The translations under genes were made by a program, and so were the position numbers. A stretch of 64,000 nt of DNA from Capitella teleta. Taxonomy: Eukaryota > Annelida > Polychaeta > Capitellidae. Location: assembly GCA_000328365.1 (NCBI GenBank), contig KB298496.1:132866-196865 (forward strand), read 5' to 3'. Shown piece by piece: positions 1 to 12,689 of the stretch; positions within the stretch are counted from its first letter, which is position 1, and each line of letters starts with the position of its first letter. The notes beneath the pieces were generated by a model. The model saw nothing but the letters and a program-made list of their open reading frames with translations, did no database searches and was not told where the DNA came from.

Positions 1-1764
1 CATTGTTTCCAATTCAGCCATGGGTTATGAGCTTATGACTGTTAGAAAGATACCACTATCCGTCAGTTTGTGTCTAAATGGCGGAACTTCGATTCGTGTC
101 TATCAACGTAGCCACAGGTGTCAATCTCATCAGTGGGCGGAAGCAAAACAAATTGCGGGATCATATGACAATATTATGACTGCCCTTGCAAGCGAAACAC
201 CTGCGATCGACTGACAATTCCCCCGTAGTTCCTGTTCAGCGCTGTTGCCATCACGAAGGCAGCGATCCATGCAGCTGTCGCTAAAACACGGATCGGGTCA
301 TTGGAGCGAATCCCCGGAGCACCTGTTGCCTCCGCCCCCGAGCACGACCTCTTTTCATGATCCTCTGTGCGAGGTTGATAAGCGGATGCCTCAGAGGGCG
401 CGTATCGGCTGAACCCTTTGCTTCCCTATCCAACCACCTGATGATTCTGCCTGAACGCGGCATACAACATATATACTTCAAAAGAATAGCACAAGAGAGC
501 TACATGCAACGGTGTTTATGTTCGGTACTATTCGCCTGATGTACATGCAATCTTCAACTCACCATGGCGCCTGCTGCGCTTGGTTTTCGCTCAAATTCCA
601 AAAGAGAAAGCGAGGTTATCCACGGATGTTTCGCCGGGCGTTAGTCCATTCGCGGTGCATGTGCGTGCAAGGCGGCCGTCGAGACCATCCCTGGAGTGAG
701 ACGTCCTAAGCAACAGCTCCCTGGCAGCAGCGTCCGTTGTGGCTGCTGGCGCCGTGGCTTCTGCTGCTGCAGCAATGCTTGCATGAGGAGCTAGTGATGC
801 CGAGGTGATGTTCCCGGTGCGGTAGAGTGGCCTGCTGAAGGAGCAATGCGCCAATCAATTAGTCCATTGATCAGCATTCAGCCAATGTTCACTGTTAATA
901 AACACATTGATTGCGGGCATGCAACTGTCAACACGGAGTTCTTCCTCCTCGCGGCACAGCGTCGATCTCGTTGATCATCCTCCCACACTTCCCCACTTGC
1001 ACCTCAACGTCCACTTCACACTCATCGTAAACGGACGCTTCTTCAAAGGGTTCGCTACGTGCCACTTGCGAGGCTACGTCGAGTCGACTTCACACCGCGG
1101 CTCTTTTCACCCCCCCCCCCCCCAATCGATTTCATTCATTATATATACAGGGCGAAAACGCAAACCACATTTTCGCTGATAATCGGTGTTGCGGGCTTAT
1201 TTATAGATTTTTATTTTTTTATTTTTTTATTTTTTTATTTTTTTATTTTATATTTTATTTTTTTTAATTCTATCGCTCTGTTTTTTTGTTTTTGTCCACT
1301 ATCTTGTCTTGGCATTAATTCCTTTTATTTTCAAGTGAACGGCTTCCTGAGAACACCCCATATATATAAGGTCTATTTATTTCAACCACTCGGAAAAGCG
1401 TTGGCGTTGGTGCTAAGAGACGTAGTGTTGCCATGGCGACCAGGAAGTGGCACCAGCGCAAAGAAGGAAGGAAGCCAGGGTCGAGAACTGACCCCGCACG
1501 CAGACCCAACGCCGGACAATTTCCTCAGCCGCCTTCGATAATAGTTCCATGTCATTTCCTTCGAGTGCGCGCGATTTGAGCAGCGTCCTCGACAAAGAGC
1601 ATCGTGCTGTTCGTGCAGTCAGGTGAGGTGGGAAAATGTGTTGACGGCAACGGCGCAACAGAGCAATTTGACGGCAACTCAATCTGAGTGTAGGCGAGAA
1701 CTGCGCAGGGCACAACCCTCGTAAAGATCTCCGAATGAGTTTGGTGCAAACGGCAGGCCACGTG
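1..1764. other. Unassigned DNA, partly GC-rich, with homopolymer tracts
   Basis: No gene could be supported here. The stretch about 230-880 is richer in G+C and CpG than the rest of the window, and a pure C run lies near 1110-1124. A T-rich run of repeated A-T6 units lies near 1205-1265. Short open frames exist on both strands but none matches a family I know or shows a convincing chain of splice sites. Confidence 0.5.
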
Positions 1765-2797
1765 CCGATTCTGTGTCGGATTATTCGAGTATGCGCAGCA
1801 GTCACCTGACGGCCTATTGATAAAATAACGCCCTTACTCACTCAAACAAGCGCCGCTGATGCTGTGATGCTTCTGGAAGGGGTTCGAAACAACTGGGTTT
1901 GCCAGCCACTGGGTCATGACTTATATCCCTCCCTGTGTGCTCTGGTTACTAAACTGTAACTACAGATGAAATTAAACATCAGAAAGAAAACGGAGGAAAA
2001 TAACTAAGCAACACAACGCATTCACAACATGTAAACATACTTATTAAATCACATTCCTCACAAGAATGTTTCTTTTCGAGTAAATGTATTCTGGTATAAA
2101 GGGGATTCCAGGGGCTGAAATTCACACTCGCCTGTTCCTCAATGACCACACGGTTGGTCAAAATGTATCACTTCTTCTCATAGATAATTCAATGTCAGGG
2201 AAATTGTGAGGCTTCTATATTCATCCAAAGTGAATGTTGAAGGCGTCGCCTGATTTGGAGGTCACGTGTCATTATTCTGAAGCGGAATAGTCATTATCAC
2301 TGCATGCATTGCAAAATGAAACATTTGTCAACGTGTATAATTGTGTATAATTGCAATTGACAAACGTAGGCAGAGCCTGTATAAAGGCAGAAAGTGCAGT
2401 TTGATCCAGGCCATTTGGATGAGCGTTTAGAGGCAACAGAGGCCATTAGATCTAATCGTATTGTGAAGATGCTTTGAGTCTGGTCTTAATGTTCAATTAA
2501 CCAATGCCGGGTAGTGCGGAGGGCGGAAGTGCCGCGTGTGTCTCATCCGGTTCAATATATGGAACGTGTCCTGTCTCCCGACCACTTTCGGACTGGATTG
2601 CAATTTGGATGCTCAATGATGGACGCCATTTTGTTGGCGGACTTGAGAGGCCCGCTCGCTGACAACGCAGCTTCAATGTTGATAATACGTGGCCGATACA
2701 AGAATAAGAATTTATGCGTGTCAAATATACCAAATTAATACAGTTTTGAAGTAGGGAGCATCTGGACTTTGTAGTCCAGTAAATCTAGCTTAAAGGG
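1765..2797. repeat. Long near-identical block, copy 1 (pair with 3385-4415)
   Basis: This 1,033-base block recurs at 3385-4415 with only about four single-base differences and one 2-base length difference near 2345. Copy 2 starts on the first base after a run of Ns, so the pair may be two alleles placed in tandem by the assembler rather than a real duplication. The block carries a TATA-like TGTATAAAGG near 2380 and a perfect 7-bp hairpin at 2762-2779. No protein family is visible in it. Confidence 0.9.
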
Positions 2798-3334
2798 AGG
2801 GAGAACTGGTTAAAAATGGACTTTGAGTCGTTATTTGATGCACCATAAATGATTCCTATGCCTGGCCCACACAAGAAATATCATCGCTAACGATTTCGCG
2901 GGAGATATATTGCTAACTAGGCGTGACGTCAGGAGCTGTGATGAAACACCGAGTTCCCCATCTTTTACAATGGGCCTCGTCATATCAGCGTGTCCTGCGA
3001 CTAAACCCCTGGATATTGTTTTATTTTCTTTTCGGAAATAGATAGAATAATCATTTTGCCACCAGTCAGGCGCGAAAAAAAATATTTTTCGCTATTTTTC
3101 TTATTTTAACAAGCGATTTTCTATGACACCTACCATGTTTCTCATCCTGAAACAGTAAAAAGGTCAGCCAGAGTGCACCACGCATGCGCTTTCGTTTCGT
3201 AAACAACAGAGATGTCCTTTTATGGCGAAGATGATCTGCTCTGATTGGCTGAAATCGATAGCTTCACGAGGGGAACGGGACCAATCAGCCATCAGCCAAA
3301 CCAAGCCATCAGCTGACGTTTTCCTCCTATACTC
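2798..3334. mobile_element. Possible TTAA-flanked non-autonomous element, cut by the gap
   Basis: Copy 1 and copy 2 of the long block part company just after a TTAA (2790-2793) followed by AGGG. The sequence from 2794 to the gap is absent from the other copy. The TTAA+AGGG start resembles the element at 25515-26285, which has clear TTAA target duplications. The right end is lost in the Ns, so no terminal inverted repeat can be shown. This is inference from one end only. Confidence 0.3.
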
Positions 3335-3384
3335 NNNNNNNNNNNNNNNNNNNNNNNNNNNNNNNNNNNNNNNNNNNNNNNNNN
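3335..3384. other. Assembly gap (50 N)
   Basis: Fifty consecutive Ns. The round size suggests a placeholder for a gap of unknown length. The duplicated block resumes immediately after it. Confidence 0.99.
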
Positions 3385-4415
3385 CCGATTCTGTGTCGGA
3401 TTATTCGAGTATGCGCAGCAGTCACCTGACGGCCTATTGATAAAATAACGCTCTTACTCACTCAAACAAGCGCCGCTGATGCTGTGATGCTTCTGGAAGG
3501 GGTTCGAAACAACTGGGTTTGCCAGCCACTGGGTCATGACTTATATCCCTCCCTGTGTGCTCTGGTTACTAAACTGTAACTACAGATGAAATTAAACATC
3601 AGAAAGAAAACGGAGGAAAATAACTAAGCAACACAACGCATTCACAACATGTAAACATACTTATTAAATCACATTCCTCACAAGAATGTTTCTTTTCGAG
3701 TAAATGTATTCTGGTATAAAGGGGATTCCAGGGGCTGAAATTCACACTCGCCTGTTCCTCAATGGCCACACGGTTGGTCAAAATGTATCACTTCTTCTCA
3801 TAGATAATTCAATGTCAGGGAAATTGTGAGGCTTCTATATTCATCCAAAGTGAATGTTGAAGGCGTCGCCTGATTTGGAGGTCACGTGTCATTATTCTGA
3901 AGCGGAATAGTCATTATCACTGCATGCATTGCAAAATGAAACATTTGTCAACGTGTATAATTGCTAAATTGCAATTGACAAACGTAGGCAGAGCCTGTAT
4001 AAAGGCAGAAAGTGCAGTTTGATCCAGGCCATTTGGATGAGCGTTTAGAGGCAACAGAGGCCATTAGATCTAATCGTATTGTGAAGATGCTTTGAGTCTG
4101 GTCTTAATGTTCAATTAACCAATGCCGGGTAGTGCGGAGGGCGGAAGTGCCGCGTGTGTCTCATCCGGTTCAATATATGGAACGTGTCCTGTCTCCCGAC
4201 CACTTTCGGACTGGATTGCAATTTGGATGCTCAATGATGGACGCCATTTTGTTGGCGGACTTGAGAGGCCCGCTCGCTGACAACGCAGCTTCAATGTTGA
4301 TAATACGTGGCCGATACAAGAATAAGAATTTATGCGTGTCAAATATACCAAATTAATAAAGTTTTGAAGTAGGGAGCATCTGGACTTTGTAGTCCAGTAA
4401 ATCTAGCTTAAAGGG
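3385..4415. repeat. Long near-identical block, copy 2 (pair with 1765-2797)
   Basis: This is the second copy of the 1 kb block. It begins at the first base after the gap and ends at TTAAAGGG, where copy 1 diverges. It keeps the TATA-like motif and the 7-bp hairpin at 4380-4397. By eye the copies are above 99 percent identical over about 1,030 bases. Confidence 0.9.
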
Positions 4416-6513
<2,098 letters not shown>

Positions 6514-6816
6514 GTTCAGTTCACAATATTATATTCCTTTTGTATCAGGACTTGTCTTCAGATTAGAAACGTAGCGATGTGGCGTCAAGGAAGTCCAGCC
6601 TTCTCCAGAAGGTCCCTCAGCTGGCTCCACAAGGTCCGGACCACGTAGGTATTCGTGATCCGATATTCATGACGTCACCACTCTGCTTCACTGGCCGGAA
6701 ATGGGCCCAGGTCCTTCCCGATGGGTTGTACAATACCGGTTGTACAGTGGTAGGCAAAGTAAGTTGTAAAGAAATCAAGAGGCGTAGCGAAACCCCGCCA
6801 TCTTGTACTTGCGCAT
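6514..6816. repeat. 300-bp dispersed repeat, copy 1 (pair with 15843-16146)
   Basis: About 303 bases that recur in the same orientation at 15843-16146 with roughly ten differences. It contains a palindromic CRE core TGACGTCA (6670-6677) and, on the minus strand, a YY1-type CAAGATGGCGG (6795-6805). No terminal inverted repeats were found. It may be a promoter-bearing fragment spread by a transposon, or a MITE-like element with poorly defined ends. Confidence 0.85.
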
Positions 6817-7724
6817 GCAACTGCTCCAATGAAGGAGCCGAAAACGTTATGATTCCAAGATCGCGAGTGAGGCAAAATACGTTATGCAAAATAACGGCAA
6901 GAAACGGTTGCAGCGGTTTGATTTGTCACCACTCAGATCTACCGCCGTGAGGACATCTCATGATCTTAGGGTCATGGTTAAATTATAAATACCCTAAGTC
7001 CGCCCGTATCCGAAAATCCGAGCAATTGAGATGCTCGGCTACATCTCGTGGAGTTAGAAATAGGCCTACCCTAGCCCGTATACTTGCCCGGTTCCTATAA
7101 TATATATCGGTCACAAAAAAAAAAAAAACAGTTTTCAGTCACTATCGATGAAGATTTGTCACTTGATACATAGAAGTTGGAAAAGCTAGGATTGTAAAAT
7201 AAAGAATGATTGCCAGATATTGACTAAGGCTGGTTTATTAAAGTGCAATGAAAACAGGAACACACGGGCTCATAAATTGTGAAGCACTCGGTCCAAAATA
7301 TGATGCGTTGATGAGAAATGCAATTGAGAAAATAGAAATGAAGGAATCGATTTAATCAACAACGATCAGAAGATTTCAAAAACCAATCTTTCCAGAAAAT
7401 TGGACGCCATCTTGGCTGCTATGATTGTTGGATTTTTGAAAATGGGTAAATCTGACAGCTAACCATACACACAAGGGATCTCACCCCCCCCATCCACCGA
7501 CGCCCTAAGTCCACTTTCCGTCTCGATTTCGATCAAGCCAGACACCCAAAGCACCGATTGTAAAGTATGTTTTTGGTATATTAAAACCAGTAAAATTGCA
7601 TCGGATCCTTGTGGCGTACATTCTTTCCTGAGCTTCTACTCTTAGAAGTTGGATTGGTGTATATAATTACCCCGTCGTACTAATTAGTGTAGTATCCTGG
7701 ACCGGTGGGATACCTACAATCTGC
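6817..7724. other. No gene seen
   Basis: A+T-rich DNA between the 300-bp repeat and the LINE fragment. It holds a short poly(A) run near 7117-7129 and a poly(C) run near 7485. No supported coding region. Confidence 0.5.
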
Positions 7725-8712
7725 ACTACTGGTGCCACGCAAACAGCCTTGCCATCCACGTCTCGAAAACGAAATTCATGCTGCTCAGCGCTAACTCTCG
7801 AACTCAACCCAATGATCTCAACCTCACTATTGGGGTCAAGGAAATTGAACGTGTCTCTGATTTCAACTTCCTGAGGATTGTCGTTGATGATAAGCTTTCG
7901 TTGAAAGCGCACCTTGTCAAACTTTGCTCCAAATTAGGCAGAGGACTCTACATGCTTAGGAGAGTGCGGACCTTAAAAAGGACTTGTGTCTCTTTATCAC
8001 TCGCTTATCCATTCTCATCTGACGTACGGCTCCCTTCTGTGGGAATCTGCCTCCTTGTCCACTTTGAAGCCTGTCATTACTCTGCTAAAGCAGGTCATTC
8101 GCATCGTTCATAGTGCACCATACAATGCTCAGACCGAACCGCTTTTCTGTTGCTCTAACATTCTTCACGTGAAGAAACTCGCCCTGTTTGAAGTCGCAAA
8201 GTTCATGTTCCTTCATTCCAACGCTGTTATGCCTCGGAGTATTTCCAACATCCTCAATACCCATCTACATGTCAACCAATACAACACGCGCTCCAACCTT
8301 CCGCATCGGCCCCTTGCTCAGTTTCGTCGATCACTGCCAATAGTTTGCTCGCAGAAGGCCTTAGAGTGTGGAGCTCGCTACCTCTTTCAATCATAACTGC
8401 TCCTTCATTCCATGCATTCAAAAGAAAATTGAAATTGCATCTGTTACAGCGTCAAGCAACTTAATCCTACTTTAATAACCCATGCCCTTCTTTTTCTAGT
8501 TTTGTTGCTGTGCACCCTGTTTTCTGTTTTTGTTCTCTATGCAATGTAATTGCTATGTAATTCCCCATTCAGACTTTTTTCTCTTTTTGTTTTGTTTTTA
8601 TGTTTCATGTTTTCTCCGTGGGCCCTGGCCTCACACAGACGCCCGCGTCTTGCCATGGTCCACAGGCATTGTACGTCTCTGTCTGAAATAAATTATCTAT
8701 CTATCTATCTGG
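7725..8712 (+). mobile_element. LINE 3' fragment (Jockey/CR1-like reverse transcriptase C-terminus)
   Basis: Plus-strand translation gives the usual end of a non-LTR reverse transcriptase: an SKTKFMLLSAN-like segment, then a VDDKLSLKAHLVKLCSKLGRG-like segment, then SLYHSLIHSHLTYGSLLW and the 'thumb' continuation to about 8396. The frame changes at least once (near 7980), so the copy is dead. The 3' end has AATAAA followed by (ATCT)n at 8696-8710, a tail typical of several CR1/Jockey-group LINEs. The catalytic part of the polymerase is missing, so this is a 5'-truncated insertion. Confidence 0.8.
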
Positions 8713-9519
8713 GCGGTTTTGTTCAGTTCCTTGTGTAGGAGATGGATCATGCACTTTCATTTTATTTTTTTTTACAATTTTTTATTTATTTTTATTTTTT
8801 TTTATTTTATTTTATTTTTTATTGCCGTGTTGCTTCCATCAAGGCCTTCCTTTGTTGTAGGTAATACGTACTTGTCGATCACAAGTCGTATCAGTATTTG
8901 CGTCACACAGAACATAATGTAGATTACACTGAGTTTAGTTAATTATCACGGAATTCCACATATTCATTAGCAGAGAACTAACCTTTGACCGTCTGTTGAC
9001 CACATCGATCTCTTTGCTTGTTTCGATTGCTGTCGCATGGGTGATCGGAGTTCTCACAGCCTCCTTTTGAGAACGTCCGACCTCTGAGTTCCTTGCGACG
9101 ACTGTGCAAATATTTAGGTCGGTGTAAATCGACATGCTTAGAGCAGAAAATGGGTGGAGGTAAGGGCCAGGTCGAGGGAAGGGGTGTGTTCATTAAGCCG
9201 GCTTTACGTTTACGGTGTATTCCGTCGAAGATTTTGTTGATGTTTACGTCAAACTTTTAAGATTTTCATGTCTTAAAATGCGTCGAAAATTATGGCATAA
9301 TTATACGACGGAATAAACGAAACAACAGGTTTGTGAACAGACACACTGCATGGTTGCTCAACACTAGATCCTCGTGACGCTAATACTTAATATTAATATA
9401 TGATTAATAATAATAATATAAACAAAAATACTTATTATTCGTACTTGTTCTATTACGCTTCATTGTCATAATTTTGCCCCTTATTTCGGAACCACAGGTC
9501 TGCGCTGTCTATTGGGGCG
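8713..9519. other. No gene seen
   Basis: T-rich low-complexity tract at about 8760-8825, then ordinary A+T-rich sequence leading to the peptide-gene promoter. No supported coding region. Confidence 0.5.
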
Positions 9520-9524
9520 ACCGT

Positions 9525-9714
9525 GCTGATATCAGCTGATATCAACACTGATAATCAAATAATGACCAATAACACTTTTAATGCAATCTCCGTTTCCATG
9601 ATAATCGCATTGATAAGACATGGATACATGGCGATTGTGAAAAGTTAATTAAAAGAGAAGAGCATATAAGGAGTAGTTATCTGCTAAGATTCATCACCAA
9701 ACAACAGAAGGAAG
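9525..9714 (+). promoter_or_regulatory. Putative promoter of the small peptide gene
   Basis: A TATA box (TATAAG, 9665-9670) lies about 45 bases before the ATG at 9715, leaving room for a short 5' leader. Upstream are two GATA-type sites (9600-9604 and GATAAG at 9612-9617), a 12-bp palindrome GCTGATATCAGC (9525-9536) and an overlapping E-box CAGCTG (9533-9538). GATA plus TATA is common in tissue-specific secretory genes, but transcription here is inferred from sequence alone. Confidence 0.5.
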
Positions 9715-10062
9715 ATGAAGGTGAGTAGAACTCAACAGAAGCGCCACGTGTTGGCCCGTCTATATTTTCAGTGCCTGATATTTGCGCTGGTTATTTTTGG
9801 CTTCATTGCTGCCATCTCTGCTTTTGCTGTCGACAATGACGTCCAGCACTCACAGGTCAAAAGGGTGAGTTGACATAGAGCATTGATCCGTTGAAAAGTA
9901 CTGTGCGTTGTTAATTTCGATTGCAGCAAGAGGGCTGCGATCCAGTTTTGATTCTTCTTGGTTTCTGCGAGTGAGTACTTACAAGATGTTGGTCTTGAAA
10001 GGTTTCGCATGCTCACCTACTGTTTCAGCTTCAACCCAACGCACTACTGCTGCCATACATGA
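9715..10062 (+). CDS. Secreted dibasic-processed four-cysteine peptide precursor, 58 aa
   Basis: Four short exons join in frame: 9715-9720, 9772-9864, 9927-9970 and 10029-10062. The introns are 51, 62 and 58 bp, each with a GTGAGT donor and a CAG acceptor. The product has a strong signal peptide (1-21, MKCLIFALVIFGF...SAFA), a 12-residue propeptide ending in Lys-Arg (32-33), and a predicted 25-residue mature peptide from Gln34, which could cyclise to pyroglutamate. Cysteines at mature positions 4, 14, 22 and 23 give C-X9-C-X7-CC, enough for two disulfides. The stop at 10060-10062 is followed by AATAAA at 10128-10133. A neuropeptide/hormone or an antimicrobial peptide would both fit this layout. 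I recognise no known family, and the exon chain is my reconstruction. Confidence 0.7.
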
Positions 10063-10127
10063 AGCACTAATACGTGCATCGTCTACATAATGGCTGATTA
10101 CGAAGGATCGTAGATCGTTTTGAACAG

Positions 10128-10133
10128 AATAAA
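10128..10133 (+). terminator. Poly(A) signal of the peptide gene
   Basis: Canonical AATAAA 66 bases after the stop codon of the small secreted peptide gene, same strand. It supports a compact complete transcription unit of under 500 bases. Confidence 0.6.
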
Positions 10134-10494
10134 ATCAACGCATGGCTAAGATTTGATCTTTTGATGTTTTCATGCAGCAAAATTGGAAATTCCGACCTCC
10201 AATCCGAATGAGAAGAAATTATGATCTGTTATCTGAGTGTATTTTCAGATCATTCGAGTAATGGATTATGGAGTAGTGTAGATCAAGGTTGAATATTACG
10301 TGTGACCCTCCACCACGACGAAACGTAAGACTTACAAACATAAACGAATGTATTCCTTTAAAAAATACGTAAAATAGTGTACGGGACCTTGAAGAAAGGT
10401 TAAGACGTCCATCAATTAAACAAAAAGAAAATCATAAAACAAGTAGAAAATACATATCAGAAAAAAAAATTGAGTTCAAACATGGACATAAAAG

Positions 10495-11449
10495 TCACCT
10501 CAAATTGTGTATGGTTCTCTTTGACGGCCGATCATTCAACGGCCCCTGTGGCGATGCCAGAATTTTCCGTTTCTGCCAATAATTATAGTACACATAACAG
10601 CAGCAATGGTAGATGATCATAAGGGTTAGAAAACCTAAAATATATGAGTGCCTTGTAAGATGTATTTGAAATATTTCATTATATTCATTCTCATTCACGG
10701 GTGATGAATACTGCAATACGGTGTAATATTAAATCGTGTAAGTCTATTTAATGAAGTTTACCAATAAATCAATCCAATCAAACTACCAAAAGTTACAACT
10801 GTCCATTTTGAACAATGGCTTTGTACAGTAAACACACTCGAGTGGTAGGCGGGCAAATCACTGGTTTCTTGTGCGGAAACTGGCTTAAAACAAGCGCAGA
10901 GTTTGGCCAGAGATCGTCTGGATCGCTTGTAGAAAAGAACATAAAATATTATAGAAATTGTAGGCACAGCCCAGAACTAATATTCGAGAAATATTTCATT
11001 GACATGGAAATACTCAGAGCTCACCACAGCTGAGATGAAATCGCACAGCTGACAGACGAGAAAAACTGTAATGGCGATGACCAGCATGTGAGTGACATTG
11101 TTGCGACTATGTTTTTCTCGAATCTTCTTCGCCGATGACGCTGTCGCTGCAAAATCCCACCTGCTTTTGAACTTCTGTGTAGTTCCCTGATAAGTAAGAG
11201 GTTCATGACAGAGATGGTTGTCAAGGGAACGATGAAGGTGAGGCTGATGTGATAGACGCCACGGTACAAATCTTTGTTCCATCCCGCGTCCTTCAGATGT
11301 GACAGATACGTAGCATTGGTCTTCACGCTGCTGTGAAACGACACAAAATAGTATCTTGGCCAGCGAACCGGGTTGAAGAGAACGGCGAGCAGAATGACCG
11401 CTGTGCCAACCCATCGAGCCATCCCCGCTCGCGGTGCGCCCAATTGAGG
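10495..11449 (-). pseudogene. Rhodopsin-class peptide GPCR, 3' part, with a frame break
   Basis: The minus strand from 11449 encodes a TM4-like segment (ARWVGTAVILLAVLFNPVRW), an extracellular loop, TM5 (YHISLTFIVPLTTISVMNLLL) and a basic third loop. The reading frame then shifts by one, and TM6 (THMLVIAITVFLVCQLCDFI) follows. A donor after 11034 (GTGAGC) pairs in phase with an acceptor before 10710 to give a TM7-like segment and a basic tail ending at 10495-10497. The pattern is closest to FMRFamide/peptide receptors. TM1-3, including the DRY region, are not visible. TM7 lacks the usual NPxxY. It could be a pseudogene, or a real gene with one sequencing error and upstream exons I cannot see. 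Confidence 0.5.
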
Positions 11450-12037
11450 CTAATATTCGCAATGCAGCAAATAAATGTTGGCATCGTCGTAAAATAAATG
11501 TTGGGTGCTTATAGCATCGTCGTAGTAGTACGTTTAGTATTCCATTCTCCAACGTAAATATTCACCAACTGCGCTTCCACACGCATCAAATATCATAGAA
11601 TGAGTCATGATAGCTTTTATCGTTTGACAAGTTCTGTTTCGCCAAGAAACTAATATCAGTCAAACAATTCTCTTTGGACTTAAACTATGAATATTTTTCC
11701 CGTCGCCATTCAGGACATTTTCTCACTTCCATATTTCAAAAACAGTGCTTAGAACATTCCACGTATACACCCGAACATCTTGAAATGAAAGTTTTAAATC
11801 TCTATCCTTTCACTATCTTTCCTCTCATATCTATTTTTTTTTCTTGTCGGGGAAGTTTATATAAAATGTCAATGCGAAATCTCAAGCTTATCAGAACATC
11901 TTTGTCTTTGTAATGTGGCTGTGTTCCGGAATTTTAAATATCTGTTTGTCAGTACATCATGCCAACCAGTTGAGAAAAGAAGAGGGGAAAGTCCCAAAAC
12001 CGAAGGATTGATGACCCAGGCGGAAAATTAATGTGAA

Positions 12038-12152
<115 letters not shown>

Positions 12153-12689
12153 GTGAACCGTTCTCTCCATTATTTACCTTTAAAAGGATTACCGCACGTC
12201 CCAGATTATACGCTGATGGTATAGCACCATAAACATGCTAAAACATTGAAACCATTCATTAATGATTAATCCACCCTGCATCAAAAATACACGTAGGTAG
12301 TAGATCGTGGCTGTCATCGTCTTAGCTGCTCCATAGGGGTGGTGGCCTTCGATCACAAGCTGCTGGAAGCGAATGTAACTCGGCTTTAAAAAAAACAATC
12401 CACCAGCGATAAATGAAATTATCGTAATGAAAATTTAGTTTTATACGATGATTACAGACACAGAGAAAGAAGAGCAGGTGCTGTAAAATTAATGAAGCCA
12501 TCATGCCAAGATACCAGCATCATATTTGTGATTCAAATGCAGCGGCTTTTGTGACATTAACATTCAAGGCCGCAGACCGAATGCACGTAAAAATAACTGC
12601 AATGCATGTGGAATGCTGAGTTGTTATTCTTTAATATATGCGAGGTATTTAAGTCAATTTATATAACTCTCGCAGGCAGTCTGCTTCAC

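Noticed and set aside
591-854. Ala-rich minus-strand open frame of 87 codons
   Set aside because: Composition follows a GC-rich CTG/GCN stretch; no domain, splice chain or homologue is recognisable.
1413-1559. Well-placed ATG (GCCATGGCG) opening a 48-codon basic frame on plus, and a minus frame starting MELLSKAAEEIVRRW
   Set aside because: Both are short, on opposite strands of the same DNA, and lack neighbouring exons.
1880-1900. B-box-like GGTTCGAAAC, also in copy 2, as a hint of a tRNA-derived SINE
   Set aside because: No matching A box or cloverleaf could be built around it.
2762-2779. 7-bp perfect hairpin, compared with the histone mRNA 3' stem-loop
   Set aside because: Stem and loop sequences do not match the histone consensus, and no histone gene is adjacent.
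12189-12504. Hydrophobic minus-strand frames considered as TM1-3 exons of the GPCR relic
   Set aside because: No DRY/ERY motif, wrong residue pattern and no phase-compatible splice sites to 11449.
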